Assembly (NCBI GenBank): GCA_937146725.1
Contig: CAKZRU010000112.1
Location: 62,001 to 126,000, forward strand
DNA length: 64,000 bases
Origin: an uncultured Myxococcales bacterium
Lineage (GTDB): Bacteria > Myxococcota_A > Bradymonadia > UBA7976 > VGTA01
Reading direction: 5' to 3'
Shown: piece after piece, positions 55,482-64,000 of the stretch
Layout: each line of letters starts with the position of its first letter
Numbering within the stretch: position 1 is the stretch's first letter
Position numbers and translations under genes: made by a program
The notes under the pieces: generated by a model
The model's database searches: none
Seen by the model: only the letters and a program-made list of their open reading frames with translations
What the model was told of the DNA's origin: nothing

Positions 55482-57617
55482 TTAGTAGAAGAATAGCGGT
55501 CCATAAGCCACAATAAGCAAAGCGATTCCCATCACAGATAAGGGTAAGAGGATTCGCTCATATTTCTTCCAAAAACCAAGTCCTTTGACTTCAAGTTCAG
55601 CTTGAATGAACTCATCCTCTCCTACGACTTGTCGGGTCAAAAGATGGTTAAGCGCCACAGGAGGGCTTAGATAGCCAAGTTCAAAGGCCACCAAAACAAC
55701 CATCCAAAAGTGAACCGGATGAATTCCGCTTTGGTAGGCGACTTCGGCAATGGTTGCACTTACTAAAATCACAGCGCCATAAGGATCCATGGACATACCA
55801 ATGATCACAAGAATCACGACTAAGGCCGTCATGGCAAGCCAAATCGAACCAAAGCTTTCAGGGAACAGCGCCATAAGTTCGGCACGCTCAATCACACCAC
55901 CAACGCAAATCGAAAGTCCCATAAGTGATAAAAGTGCACCAATATGTGGGCCGGCTTCTGCAGTCGCTCCTCCTAGTTTATAGCTTAGGCTAGAATCGTT
56001 AGACTGATGATTGGTATCTGTTTGAATGTGTTGATTTACCTTACTTTCACGCCACAAAAGAATCATGAGTAAGACCGGTAAAACCATTGGAGCACTATGC
56101 TCATCTACAACGGTATCTAACACATACCAATAAACAACCAACACAATGATCATCACCACAAAAGGGCCAACTAACTGCTTGAAAGCTTGTTTAATTTCTG
56201 GACCGGCTTCGCTCAATGATCGACCTAAAATGGCCTGATTTCGATCACGTTGCGCAAAGGCAGTGATCACAAAGAGTAAAGCGGTTAAAACAAAAACCCA
56301 AACGCCCCAAGAATACAGCTCATCGGTGGTTACTTGCTTGTTTAAAGAGGCAATAATAACGACTAAAAGACAGGGAGAAAGAACCACACCAAGGCTTCCC
56401 GACATTGCGGTTGCCGCTAAGGCTAAGTGACGGCGCGCACCTGCTTTACGTAATTCATCATAAATGAGTGCGCCGGCCGCAATGACAAAGATACCAGATG
56501 CGCCGCTATATGCGGTGGGAATAGCGGCACCTACCACCACCACCGCGGCCAAAACCGATGGTTCTAGTTTGAGTGGACGTAATAAATCAAAAACCTTGGT
56601 GCTGATAGAACTTTGCTTGAGCAGCATACCTACCCAAACATACAAGGCCACGTTAACATAAAGGATAGCGTGTTCAGTCAGCTTGGTTAATTCAATGGCA
56701 AGACCGGTGGGATGCCCAACCGAAAAAAAGTAAACTCCGGCAATTAAGCCCATCACGGCAAATAAAGGTACTGAAAGCAGTGCTGAGGAACCAGTTGCCT
56801 GTGTGTCCGAGCCCAAATCAGCTGGCTTTAATGGCATGATGAGTTGATAAGCATGCCAAAGGGTTAAAACAGATAAACCCACTAACCAAATCAAGTTTAA
56901 AGTTCGTTCTTCAGGTAAGCTTAGCAAGCCGCGATAATACCATGTAGAAAGTCCCACCGCAGCAAATGCGCCCATTTGACATAAGGCTCTAAGACGAACT
57001 GCAAAAATGGTTTGAGCAGGTCGCAAGGCAATATGCTCATCTAAAACGCTCGCAATCAAAGCGCCCAAAATAAAGATGAAGGCCAAAAAATGCTTAAAGT
57101 GTTCAACCACCCAAGCAATAAAAGCACTTGTGCCACCCTCAATGCTTCTAAAAACCTTAACCGCAGGTGTAATTCTCTTGTTAATGTCAATAAAGGCAAC
57201 TTGATCTGCTTCACAGGCTTCTTTGGCCTTACGCTGAGCTTCGGCGAGTTGCTTTTCTTTTTGCTTTGAATCTTCTTCTTCACCAAAAAGCGCTTCAAGC
57301 TCATCATCATTATCAGCAGAGGATGTGCTTGGCGTGGCTGCTTCCTCATCCTCTCCGAATAAGTCAGCTAAAGCCTCTTCTTCTTGATCAGCCTTTTGCT
57401 GTGCTTGTCCCTTGAAGAGTTCATCACAATTAGGCGGTGGGGTTGGATCACTTTGAAGTTGGAAATAACCGGTAAATAAACTCTCGCCTAACGACAATAA
57501 GCGTGCATGTAATCGTTCGGCATTGCCACTGAATAAGGCAGCACATAGCGCAAATAATAAGGGAAGAGTTAGCAAGCGTGCTAAGTGACGTCCCAAAGAA
57601 GATGATGGATGACTCAA
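55482..57617 (-). CDS. TRAP transporter large permease with acidic N-terminal domain
   Basis: About 711 residues. I chose TTG 57617 because AAGGAG lies just upstream; the frame is open to GTG 57644. After a hydrophobic leader comes an acidic periplasmic or loop region of about 110 residues (LFGEDEEAATPSTSS, LEALFGEEEDSKQ). A DctQ-like four-span part and the DctM permease follow (SGIFVIAAGALIYDELRKAG, SMSGSLGVVLSPCLLVV-like, MSMDPYGAVILVSATIAE, ELGYLSPPVALNH). TRAP permeases use a Na+ or H+ gradient to import organic acids. This looks like a fused DctQM with an unusual acidic N-terminus. It follows its binding-protein gene at once on the same strand. Confidence 0.85.
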   Translation of the reverse strand: MSHPSSSLGRHLARLLTLPLLFALCAALFSGNAERLHARLLSLGESLFTGYFQLQSDPTPPPNCDELFKGQAQQKADQEEEALADLFGEDEEAATPSTSSADNDDELEALFGEEEDSKQKEKQLAEAQRKAKEACEADQVAFIDINKRITPAVKVFRSIEGGTSAFIAWVVEHFKHFLAFIFILGALIASVLDEHIALRPAQTIFAVRLRALCQMGAFAAVGLSTWYYRGLLSLPEERTLNLIWLVGLSVLTLWHAYQLIMPLKPADLGSDTQATGSSALLSVPLFAVMGLIAGVYFFSVGHPTGLAIELTKLTEHAILYVNVALYVWVGMLLKQSSISTKVFDLLRPLKLEPSVLAAVVVVGAAIPTAYSGASGIFVIAAGALIYDELRKAGARRHLALAATAMSGSLGVVLSPCLLVVIIASLNKQVTTDELYSWGVWVFVLTALLFVITAFAQRDRNQAILGRSLSEAGPEIKQAFKQLVGPFVVMIIVLVVYWYVLDTVVDEHSAPMVLPVLLMILLWRESKVNQHIQTDTNHQSNDSSLSYKLGGATAEAGPHIGALLSLMGLSICVGGVIERAELMALFPESFGSIWLAMTALVVILVIIGMSMDPYGAVILVSATIAEVAYQSGIHPVHFWMVVLVAFELGYLSPPVALNHLLTRQVVGEDEFIQAELEVKGLGFWKKYERILLPLSVMGIALLIVAYGPLFFY

Positions 57618-57622
57618 AGAGA

Positions 57623-58660
57623 CTACTCCTTCTTTTCGGCGCACTCAGCACGAGCACCATCTGCGCGACAACGAGCGATACGCATAATCTTTAGGGCCTT
57701 GCTATTATAGACCTTGTATTGATCTCGGAGTTGAATACGAACATCTTGGAACATTGACTCATAACGGCTTTGATCCTCGCTTGAAATCTCTACCCATTGT
57801 GATGTTTTGATGTCAGATTCGGCTCGCTTTACCGCCTTTAGAGCACGGTCGAAGTTCTTTGACGAATAGGCACGAGACTTCTCGCCAAAGCCCTCTGGGA
57901 ACTTATCACTGTGTACAAAAAGCTGCAGAGTCATTTGGGCCAATGGAAAGCGAATCACTCCGCCCTTGCTACCAACACCCTTGTATAGCTCAAGTGCTTT
58001 ATAGGCAACTGCAGGTGCATAAGCAGCATCAACACTACCATTATTAAACATACCCGCAAAGGTGCTGACATCAGCGGCGCTCATAGACGCTTTAACATGT
58101 GAAACCATGGTTTTGGCTGCTTGGTCAAAGTCAAGTGTGGCAATACGCTTTCCGGCTAAGGCTTCGACCGAGTTTAGTTTTTTGTCGCGAACTAATAGAT
58201 ACACAGCACCGCCTGGAAAGATACCAGCAACTTCTGTACTGCCTTTGGGATTTAAGATCTTAGCACCCTTGGTTGAGAGTAATGGCTTAAGTACTTTTTT
58301 AAGTAGAGGGTAAGTTGGCAAGGCGCCCATGGCTTCTAAGGTTGAGCTGAACGAATTGAGAGCGCGACCACGAGTACCGGTCATTAAAACGCCATCACAT
58401 TGCTTGGCCTTAAAATCTTCAGAAGCAATCTTTTCATCTGTGTAAGGTTTAAGTTCAACCTTAACCCCCCATTCCATCGCCGCGCCTTTATATTCCTTCA
58501 TCATTTGGAAAAGGTCGCCATTGGCACCGGATGGATCATAAACACAAATCTTAACTTCGGCGGTGTTAGCATGAGCAATGGTTAAGAAAGAACAGAGCAC
58601 TAGGCTTAAGCCTGAGAGCGCTAAAAGGCTTTTGGAAGTGAAAGAGCTTATTGCTTTCAT
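57623..58660 (-). CDS. TRAP-associated solute-binding protein (DUF6091-like)
   Basis: 345 residues with a clear signal peptide (LVLCSFLTIAHA/NT). The mature protein has a periplasmic-binding fold: EVKICVYDPSGANGDLF, the QCDGVLMTGTRGRAL hinge, AGIFPGGAVYLLVRDKKL, ALAGKRIATLDF and AAYAPAVAYKAL. It resembles the DUF6091 putative solute-binding family found with TRAP genes. Its stop lies about five bases before the start of the TRAP permease. The pair probably imports an unknown organic acid or similar compound; the ligand cannot be read from the sequence. The spacer to the next gene (58661-59033) is AT-rich and divergent with nothing clear. Confidence 0.85.
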   Translation of the reverse strand: MKAISSFTSKSLLALSGLSLVLCSFLTIAHANTAEVKICVYDPSGANGDLFQMMKEYKGAAMEWGVKVELKPYTDEKIASEDFKAKQCDGVLMTGTRGRALNSFSSTLEAMGALPTYPLLKKVLKPLLSTKGAKILNPKGSTEVAGIFPGGAVYLLVRDKKLNSVEALAGKRIATLDFDQAAKTMVSHVKASMSAADVSTFAGMFNNGSVDAAYAPAVAYKALELYKGVGSKGGVIRFPLAQMTLQLFVHSDKFPEGFGEKSRAYSSKNFDRALKAVKRAESDIKTSQWVEISSEDQSRYESMFQDVRIQLRDQYKVYNSKALKIMRIARCRADGARAECAEKKE

Positions 58661-59033
58661 GATTTACTCCTTAGAACTTTAGGTCATAAGAGGATTTGTT
58701 AATAAATAAGGGTCTAGCTTGCACTTTAGTTTATAGCAAGATTATCATCCGACTAGTGAAGTCTTTATCTTAATTTTTATTCATTTATTATTTAATTTTT
58801 CATAAATATGAATTACCCAAAGTGAAATTTCTTACTTTTATATTGAGCTAAATTGACCTATATGAAGAATCTTAGTTCCTAATGATTCGGACGAAGATAG
58901 CCAATTTTTGTTGATTAGGGCTATGTGAATCCCAAAAGATTTTCCTTTTATGTCTAGATGCTTAAGGCTTGAGTTTTTTATAGCCAGTCCTTAAACTTAG
59001 TTTGATTATCCAAGAAAGAGTTGCTTGAGTCCT

Positions 59034-59747
59034 ATGAAAAGATCCAAAGGTTTAGATAAACGTCGGCATACTGCTCCACCTGCCAATAAAGTTGTGATTT
59101 CGGTGATTCAGCAAAAAGGGGGTGTAGGTAAAACCACTTTAAGTGTACATCTGGCTCATCTCATTGCTGATCTTAGGCCTAAGTGGAAAGTGATGGTGGC
59201 TGATGCAGACCCACAGGGTTCGGCTTTACAATGGGTAGAGCGAGGCCAAGCACAAGGTCACACCTTAGTGGATGCTATGGCGATTGCTCAAGATGGTGAA
59301 GGCAAAAAGCTGCGTAAAGAACTTGAAGAAATCGATGCCGATATTGTGATTATTGATTTACCTCCTGCCATTGAGTCTATTTCCCTTAGAGCAGCCCTAT
59401 ATGCAGATTTGATGTTGGTTCCCGTCGGTGCTTCCCCATTGGATATTGAGGCGGCCCAAGCGGCAGTCAATGTCTGTTATGAAGCCATGGACTTGGATCC
59501 ACGTAAAAAGCTTTTATTGGTGCCCTCACGAGTACGTACTGGTACTGCGGCCGCTAGAGAACTACGTCCCGTATTAGAAGAATGGGGGCAAGTATCTAAG
59601 GCCACGATTGCTTTACGCGTTGCTTATTCTGATGCGGCTGTGGGCGGTGAAGGGATTCAAAGCTATGCGCCACAATCCGATGCATACCGAGAAATGGCCT
59701 ATTTAACTCGTGAAGTCTTAGACATTATAGAAAGTGAAGAAGCATAA
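59034..59747 (+). CDS. ParA-family ATPase
   Basis: About 237 residues from ATG 59034. The deviant Walker A reads QKGGVGKTTLSVHLAHL, Walker A' VADADPQGSALQW and Walker B IVIIDLPPAIES. It is a compact ParA without extra domains, of the small plasmid/orphan type that positions DNA or protein cargo on the nucleoid. The stop overlaps the start of a small RHH-like gene (TAATG). It differs from the zinc-finger ParA at 8147 in lacking the Cys extension. Its operon continues into a heme-barrel gene, so cargo other than DNA is plausible (inference). Confidence 0.92.
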   Translation: MKRSKGLDKRRHTAPPANKVVISVIQQKGGVGKTTLSVHLAHLIADLRPKWKVMVADADPQGSALQWVERGQAQGHTLVDAMAIAQDGEGKKLRKELEEIDADIVIIDLPPAIESISLRAALYADLMLVPVGASPLDIEAAQAAVNVCYEAMDLDPRKKLLLVPSRVRTGTAAARELRPVLEEWGQVSKATIALRVAYSDAAVGGEGIQSYAPQSDAYREMAYLTREVLDIIESEEA

Positions 59748-60052
59748 TGAGTAAAAAACGACTGTCCTTACAATCTATTCTTGATGAAGAACGAGCCGAG
59801 GGCAGTAGTCGTCGTGCTTCAGCAAGCAGTAAAAGTAAAAAAGAGCCAGAGGGAGATCCTGAAACCGGCCGTGATAAATCTGACTTTATTCGCTTATCAA
59901 TTACGATTTCTCCCGAAGACTTTGAACGCTTACAAGCAGAATCTATGCGTCGTCGGCGAAATCGAGAAACCTATACCTTTAGTCATCTAGCGCGTATTGC
60001 CTTAGCTGAATGGCTTGATAAACTTGAAGGTAAAGCCAAGAAAGGCCGTTAA
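59747..60052 (+). CDS. Small RHH-like partner of ParA
   Basis: 101 residues; the ATG overlaps the parA stop by one base. The N-terminal half is polar and basic. Residues about 43-90 look like a ribbon-helix-helix: the strand FIRLSITISPEDFERLQAE followed by the helix THLARIALAEWLDKL-like. It is the second RHH-like partner in the window and shorter than that at 9220. It probably binds DNA or links ParA to cargo. Two bases separate its stop from the next start, so all three genes form an operon. Confidence 0.75.
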   Translation: MSKKRLSLQSILDEERAEGSSRRASASSKSKKEPEGDPETGRDKSDFIRLSITISPEDFERLQAESMRRRRNRETYTFSHLARIALAEWLDKLEGKAKKGR

Positions 60053-60054
60053 TT

Positions 60055-61389
60055 ATGGCAAGTTTTAAAGTCCGCAAAGTATGGGAACAAGGCGTTATTT
60101 TAAGTGTTTTAGGACTGTGTTTTACCCTTGGTTTTTACAGCCCTAATGCACATAGCACACCACGACAATCTCTTACAGCAGGTACGCCTTGTAGTGGCTG
60201 TCACTTTAGTCCAAACGGTGGCGGTGGACGAACCGAGTTGGGGTGGGGCTCGATGAACAAGGTTGGTGCCTTTACTTATGATAGTCTTGGTTTAAGTGCA
60301 TTACATGAGCAAAAAAGCAATCAAATCGCCGGTATGGCAACCGTAGGTTTGGATCTTAGAATCCAAGGGGCTCGTTTGGGTAATCCAAGTAAAGAGGGCA
60401 CAGAGGTTTCATATCCAGACTTCTCTTGGATTCCGATGCAGTTTCAGCCTTATATTGCCATTAAGCCAATCTCAGCCTTGACTTTATATGGTTCGGTGAT
60501 GCCGGGTCCCAATGCCATGGATGGCGACTTGGATACGCAAGTTTATGCCGGTATGAGTACTTACGAGTGGTGGGCCTCTTATAAGTTTGGTCCTACTGCA
60601 CCCACTTTACGCATTGGTAAGTTTCAGCCAACCTTTGGGATTCGGCATGATGATCATACCATGTTACTCAGAGGCGATGCACTGAAGCGACGCTTTCCGA
60701 TTATTCCACCTAACTTTACAGAAATTGGTGCGGAAATCGGCTATCAGCCTAAGCGTTGGTTTAGGGCTGAATTAGGTGGCTTTCAAAGCACTCACTTACA
60801 AGAGGTCGTTGATTCCCGATCGGCCGATGAAAGCATTAATCTTGCGCCTTATGCAGTGGTCTCACGAGTGAGCTTTATGCCCCAATTCTCATGGGGAGGC
60901 GCTGATGCTTCAGCCAGTGATGGCTTTGATGATTTTGATAACTTTGATGATTTTGAGAGTGAAAGCGCTGAGCCTGCTTTACCTTTAGTAATGAACACTT
61001 GGTTTGGCCTATCAAGCTACTTAAGTGATCAGTTTCATCTACTGAATGGCTTTATGGGTCTTGGTTTTAACAATGGCTTATCGGCGAGTGCTGAACTCAG
61101 CTTTAGAGATAATCCAAACGAGGGTCAAAAGACCTTTCAGCAAATGAACACAATGTTTGCAGTCAATTATGCCTGGCAAGATTGGTTGGTGTTGAATGCT
61201 CGCGTTGAAAGAGGGCAAACCCAAAGATTAACCGATACTTTGGATGAAGTTGCAGTCGCTTGGCAATATGTTGCCGGACTTGAGTTTTTTCCGGTGCCCT
61301 ATATGGAGATCAGACCTGAATACCGCTTGATTGATACCTTTGATTATCGATTTGGACAAGCGACCGTTCAACTTCATTTATTTTACTAA
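60055..61389 (+). CDS. Outer-membrane barrel protein with single c-type heme motif
   Basis: 444 residues with a signal sequence ending about NAHS. A CxxCH heme motif lies at Cys46-Cys49-His50 (TPCSGCHFSPNGGGGRTELG). Amphipathic beta-strands then run to a C-terminal aromatic end (ATVQLHLFY), typical of a barrel. Strands such as RIGKFQPTFGIRHDDHTMLL and WLVLNARVERGQTQRL alternate polar and hydrophobic residues. A CxxCHxxPxGGG motif at the start of a barrel is seen in several outer-membrane proteins, and one-heme porins of the Cyc2 type carry electrons across the outer membrane. Similarity to Cyc2 is by architecture only. Confidence 0.75.
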   Translation: MASFKVRKVWEQGVILSVLGLCFTLGFYSPNAHSTPRQSLTAGTPCSGCHFSPNGGGGRTELGWGSMNKVGAFTYDSLGLSALHEQKSNQIAGMATVGLDLRIQGARLGNPSKEGTEVSYPDFSWIPMQFQPYIAIKPISALTLYGSVMPGPNAMDGDLDTQVYAGMSTYEWWASYKFGPTAPTLRIGKFQPTFGIRHDDHTMLLRGDALKRRFPIIPPNFTEIGAEIGYQPKRWFRAELGGFQSTHLQEVVDSRSADESINLAPYAVVSRVSFMPQFSWGGADASASDGFDDFDNFDDFESESAEPALPLVMNTWFGLSSYLSDQFHLLNGFMGLGFNNGLSASAELSFRDNPNEGQKTFQQMNTMFAVNYAWQDWLVLNARVERGQTQRLTDTLDEVAVAWQYVAGLEFFPVPYMEIRPEYRLIDTFDYRFGQATVQLHLFY

Positions 61390-61435
61390 GCAAGACTTGA
61401 GATCACAGGTTTAGGCACACAGCCCAAAGGTGAAC

Positions 61436-63472
61436 TCAGTCTTTATTGCTTGCTGAAAAAGCTTTTTCTAAAAGATCCTGATTGGCTTGATGCGGTAAGG
61501 TCAGCTTCATTCTAGGCTCGGCTTTCATGGCTTCTTGGGCAGCAAAACGAGCGCCCTCATTGCCGGCCCAAGCTCGGCGAGCAACACCGTTGGACACATC
61601 CCAACACAGCATTTGCTGCGCTCGTCTAGCAGCGTCTTCACTGCCGTCTAAAAGCAGACCAAAGCCACCATTAACCACCTCACCCCAACCTACGCCACCA
61701 CCGTTATGCAAGGACACCCAAGTTGCGCCTCGGAAAGAATCACCAACAAAGTTATGCACTGCCATGTCAGCAGTAAAGCTTGAGCCATCATAAATATTAG
61801 CGGTTTCACGATAAGGTGAATCTGTGCCTGATACATCATGGTGATCACGCCCTAAAACCACTGGTGCACTTAAGCGTCCGGTAGCAATCGCTTGATTAAA
61901 GGCTTGAGCCATTGCCATACGACCTGAGCGATCGGCATACAGAATACGAGCTTGTGAACCAACCACTAAGCGATTGTCTTCAGCGCTTTCAATCCAACGG
62001 AGATTATCGAGGATTTGTTGCTGATTCTTAGGATCCGCTTTTTCGACTTGCGCTTTAAGCACTTCAGCCGCAATTAAATCGGTTTCTTTCAGGTCTTGAG
62101 CATTACCAGAAGCACAGACCCAGCGGAAAGGGCCAAAGCCCAAGTCAAAGCAGACCGGTCCCATGATGTCCTCTACATAACTTGGATAGGCAAAGCGTCC
62201 GTCGGCTTTTAGGATGCCCTCAGCACCGGCTCGACTTGCTTCAAGCAAAAAGGCATTGCCATAGTCCCAAAAGTACATGCCTGCTTGGCTTAGAGTATTA
62301 ATGGCTTTGACATGTCGGCAAAGGGTGGCTTGAATCTCAGCTTTGAAGCGCTCGGGCTCATTCACCATCATGTCGTTGCTTTCCTTTAAGGTAAAGCCAA
62401 CAGGATAGTAACCGCCTAAGTAAGGATTATGTAAGGAACTTTGATCACTTCCCAAATCGACTTTAATGTCTCGTTCAACTAAGCGCTCCCACAAATCAAC
62501 AATATTCCCCAAGTAGCCGATCGATAAAGGTTTACGGTCAGCCTGAGCTTGTAAAGCAAGGTCGATCACTTCATCCACATCGGCACTGTAGGTATTCAGC
62601 CAGCCTTGTTCATGACGGGTTTTAAGCGCTTTCTCATTGATTTCACCGGTAATCGATACCGCTCCGGTTATTTCAGCTGCTTTAGGTTGAGCACCACTCA
62701 TGCCACCTAGGCCCGAAGTCACAAATAAGCGTCCTTCCAAACCTTGATCAGGGCTAAGTCCTAAGTGCAAGCGTCCGGCATTGAGTAAGGTAATTGTCGT
62801 GCCATGAACAATGCCCTGTGGGCCAATATACATAAAGCTTCCGGCGGTCATTTGACCATAGGAGCTTACGCCCAAAGCGGCCATTCTGTCATAGTCCGCC
62901 TTGCTAGAATGATTGGGGATGACCATACCATTGGTGACCACAACTCGTGGAGCATCGGGATGGGATGGAAAAAGACCCAAAGGATGACCAGAATATAAAA
63001 CCAAGGTCTGTTCTTCGGTCATTTCCGAGAGATATTTCATCACTAAGCGATATTGGGCCCAATTTTGAAAAACCGTACCATTCCCCCCATAGGTGATCAG
63101 TTCTCGGGGATGCTGAGCCACCGCATCATCAAGGTTATTTTGAATCATAAGCATGATGGCTGCCGCTTGAGCACAGCGAGCCGGATATTCTGCCAAAGGC
63201 CGTGCATAAATCTTATGCTGTGGGCGATAGCGACGCATATAAATACGACCATCACTTTTAAGCTCTTGCACAAATTCCGGTGCTAATGCCTCATGTAGTT
63301 CAGCCGGAAAATAACGCAGGGCATTGGCTAAAGCCAAGCGTTCTTCTTGGCTAGAAAGAACTTGGGGTCTTTGAGGCGCATGATTGACCGCTTCACTATA
63401 TTCTATGGGGACCGGAAGAAGTTCGGTGGGAATGCCTTGAGTAATCTCTTGGGCAAAGCTCAGCTGGCTCAT
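61436..63472 (-). CDS. hutU: Urocanate hydratase
   Basis: 678 residues from ATG 63472, supported by TTAAGGAG just upstream; the frame is open 24 bases further. It is the second enzyme of histidine breakdown, converting urocanate to imidazolonepropionate with tightly bound NAD+. Long-form motifs are clear: ELITYGGNGTVFQNWAQYR, GQMTAGSFMYIGPQGIVHGT, GRLFVTSGLGGMSGAQPKA, SDQSSLHNPYLGGYYP and GPFRWVCASGNAQD. It is the large (about 670-residue) type, also found in animals and many bacteria. No hutH or hutI gene is adjacent, which is unusual for a hut gene. Confidence 0.97.
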   Translation of the reverse strand: MSQLSFAQEITQGIPTELLPVPIEYSEAVNHAPQRPQVLSSQEERLALANALRYFPAELHEALAPEFVQELKSDGRIYMRRYRPQHKIYARPLAEYPARCAQAAAIMLMIQNNLDDAVAQHPRELITYGGNGTVFQNWAQYRLVMKYLSEMTEEQTLVLYSGHPLGLFPSHPDAPRVVVTNGMVIPNHSSKADYDRMAALGVSSYGQMTAGSFMYIGPQGIVHGTTITLLNAGRLHLGLSPDQGLEGRLFVTSGLGGMSGAQPKAAEITGAVSITGEINEKALKTRHEQGWLNTYSADVDEVIDLALQAQADRKPLSIGYLGNIVDLWERLVERDIKVDLGSDQSSLHNPYLGGYYPVGFTLKESNDMMVNEPERFKAEIQATLCRHVKAINTLSQAGMYFWDYGNAFLLEASRAGAEGILKADGRFAYPSYVEDIMGPVCFDLGFGPFRWVCASGNAQDLKETDLIAAEVLKAQVEKADPKNQQQILDNLRWIESAEDNRLVVGSQARILYADRSGRMAMAQAFNQAIATGRLSAPVVLGRDHHDVSGTDSPYRETANIYDGSSFTADMAVHNFVGDSFRGATWVSLHNGGGVGWGEVVNGGFGLLLDGSEDAARRAQQMLCWDVSNGVARRAWAGNEGARFAAQEAMKAEPRMKLTLPHQANQDLLEKAFSASNKD

Positions 63473-63703
63473 AAATCTCCTTAAGCTTGGGATCATAATA
63501 GATTTGATTCACATGGCTTATGATACAGCGAGAAAGTGAAAAGACGCAACAAAAGGTCTTGGTTTGTAGTTTGTTTGTTGGGCAGGTGATTCTTGTAAAG
63601 TCAGCGCAGAAAAAGAATGATGCTTAAGTCGTTTTTTTAATACATTTATCATCACTCAACAACTGTATCGCCATGTTGCAGCTCTGCTTGAATAACAAAG
63701 ATT

Positions 63704-64000
63704 CTAGTTTCGGGTAGCCTCCCAAGATCCATTATCACTGCAGTTCAATTGTGCATCAAGTCTTTGGAACCAATCGCCTCTGATCTGATTCCAAGACTCG
63801 TCCACCGTTCCGGAAATGGTGACATTGCATCCTTCGGTATCGACAAAGCTTGCTTGCATGATGATTTGACCGTCTGCATCAGACACAGTGCCCTCAAGCT
63901 CAATTTGCGTACTGGCATCGATTGCAAAAGAACCGCTTAAAAGAGCGGGTAAATTAGAACTTGATTGGCCAAGTTCCACAGTAAAAGGACCATATTGTTC
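63704..64000 (-). CDS. Unidentified protein, C-terminal part
   Basis: The frame runs from the window edge to a stop at 63704-63706; about 98 residues are visible. The GTG at 63979 is internal because the frame is open beyond it. The visible part is beta-rich and polar (IELEGTVSDADGQIIMQASF, VTISGTVDESWNQIRGDW), as in exported lipocalin-like or Ig-like domains, with Cys near 75 and 87. The 231-base spacer 63473-63703 shows nothing clear. Confidence 0.55.
   Translation of the reverse strand, partial: EQYGPFTVELGQSSSNLPALLSGSFAIDASTQIELEGTVSDADGQIIMQASFVDTEGCNVTISGTVDESWNQIRGDWFQRLDAQLNCSDNGSWEATRN

Overview
This is 64 kb of chromosome from a Gram-negative bacterium with rather AT-rich DNA (GC in the low forties by eye). 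Exported lipoproteins with lipoboxes, periplasmic and outer-membrane proteins and a TRAP transporter show an outer membrane. MopE-type CDGLDNDCDG repeats, a DUF4388/TPR protein, an FHA-GAF-adenylate cyclase, a kinase-like/SUMF1 fusion and very low-complexity lipoprotein linkers suggest a myxobacterial relative (Myxococcota, possibly Bradymonadia-like). The taxonomy is inference; there is no rRNA or tRNA in the window. I saw no transposase, integrase, phage gene or CRISPR array.

Layout. 1-5.8 kb: an unidentified partial gene, a DUF4388-TPR-membrane protein, two receiver-like proteins and an exosortase-family protein on the plus strand. 5.8-7.9 kb: fbp-aroC on the minus strand. 8.1-9.8 kb: a ParA with an N-terminal zinc-finger extension and a small RHH-like partner. 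9.9-20.2 kb: two large exported helical or propeller-like proteins, rsmE-prmA and a lipoprotein with M16 folds that has lost its protease motif. 20.5-28.5 kb: a giant TPR protein, a MopE-like/SUMF1 lipoprotein and a DUF938 methyltransferase. 28.5-31.9 kb: a Cys-rich lipoprotein, a small membrane protein, a Roadblock-like protein and an RsuA-type pseudouridine synthase. 31.9-32.4 kb: thirty tandem copies of a 14-bp unit. 32.5-39.1 kb (minus): a nitronate monooxygenase/CoA-ligase fusion, a pseudokinase/SUMF1 fusion and a secreted protein of six Cys repeats. 39.15-39.60 kb: a non-coding, structured segment ending in an intrinsic terminator. 39.7-44.1 kb: metallophosphoesterase, FHA-GAF-adenylate cyclase, Pro/Met-rich lipoprotein and JmjC-like cupin. 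44.2-54.5 kb: a GYF-like membrane protein, unknown proteins, repeat-rich lipoproteins (one about 1,680 residues) and an esterase. 54.7-58.7 kb (minus): Fe-superoxide dismutase and a TRAP-type uptake pair. 59.0-61.4 kb: a second ParA/RHH pair directly followed by a monoheme outer-membrane barrel protein. 61.4-64 kb (minus): urocanate hydratase and a partial exported protein.

Housekeeping genes (aroC, fbp, rsmE, prmA, rsuA-type, sodB, hutU) sit as isolated small units among lineage-specific envelope and signalling genes. The same design recurs in the envelope proteins: a lipobox, then a linker made of perfect short in-frame tandem repeats, then a folded domain. Related microsatellites lie between genes. 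The most promising undescribed elements are the structured RNA candidate at 39.15-39.60 kb, the ParA-RHH-heme-barrel operon, the zinc-finger ParA, the monooxygenase/ligase fusion, the pseudokinase/SUMF1 fusion and the 14-bp array.
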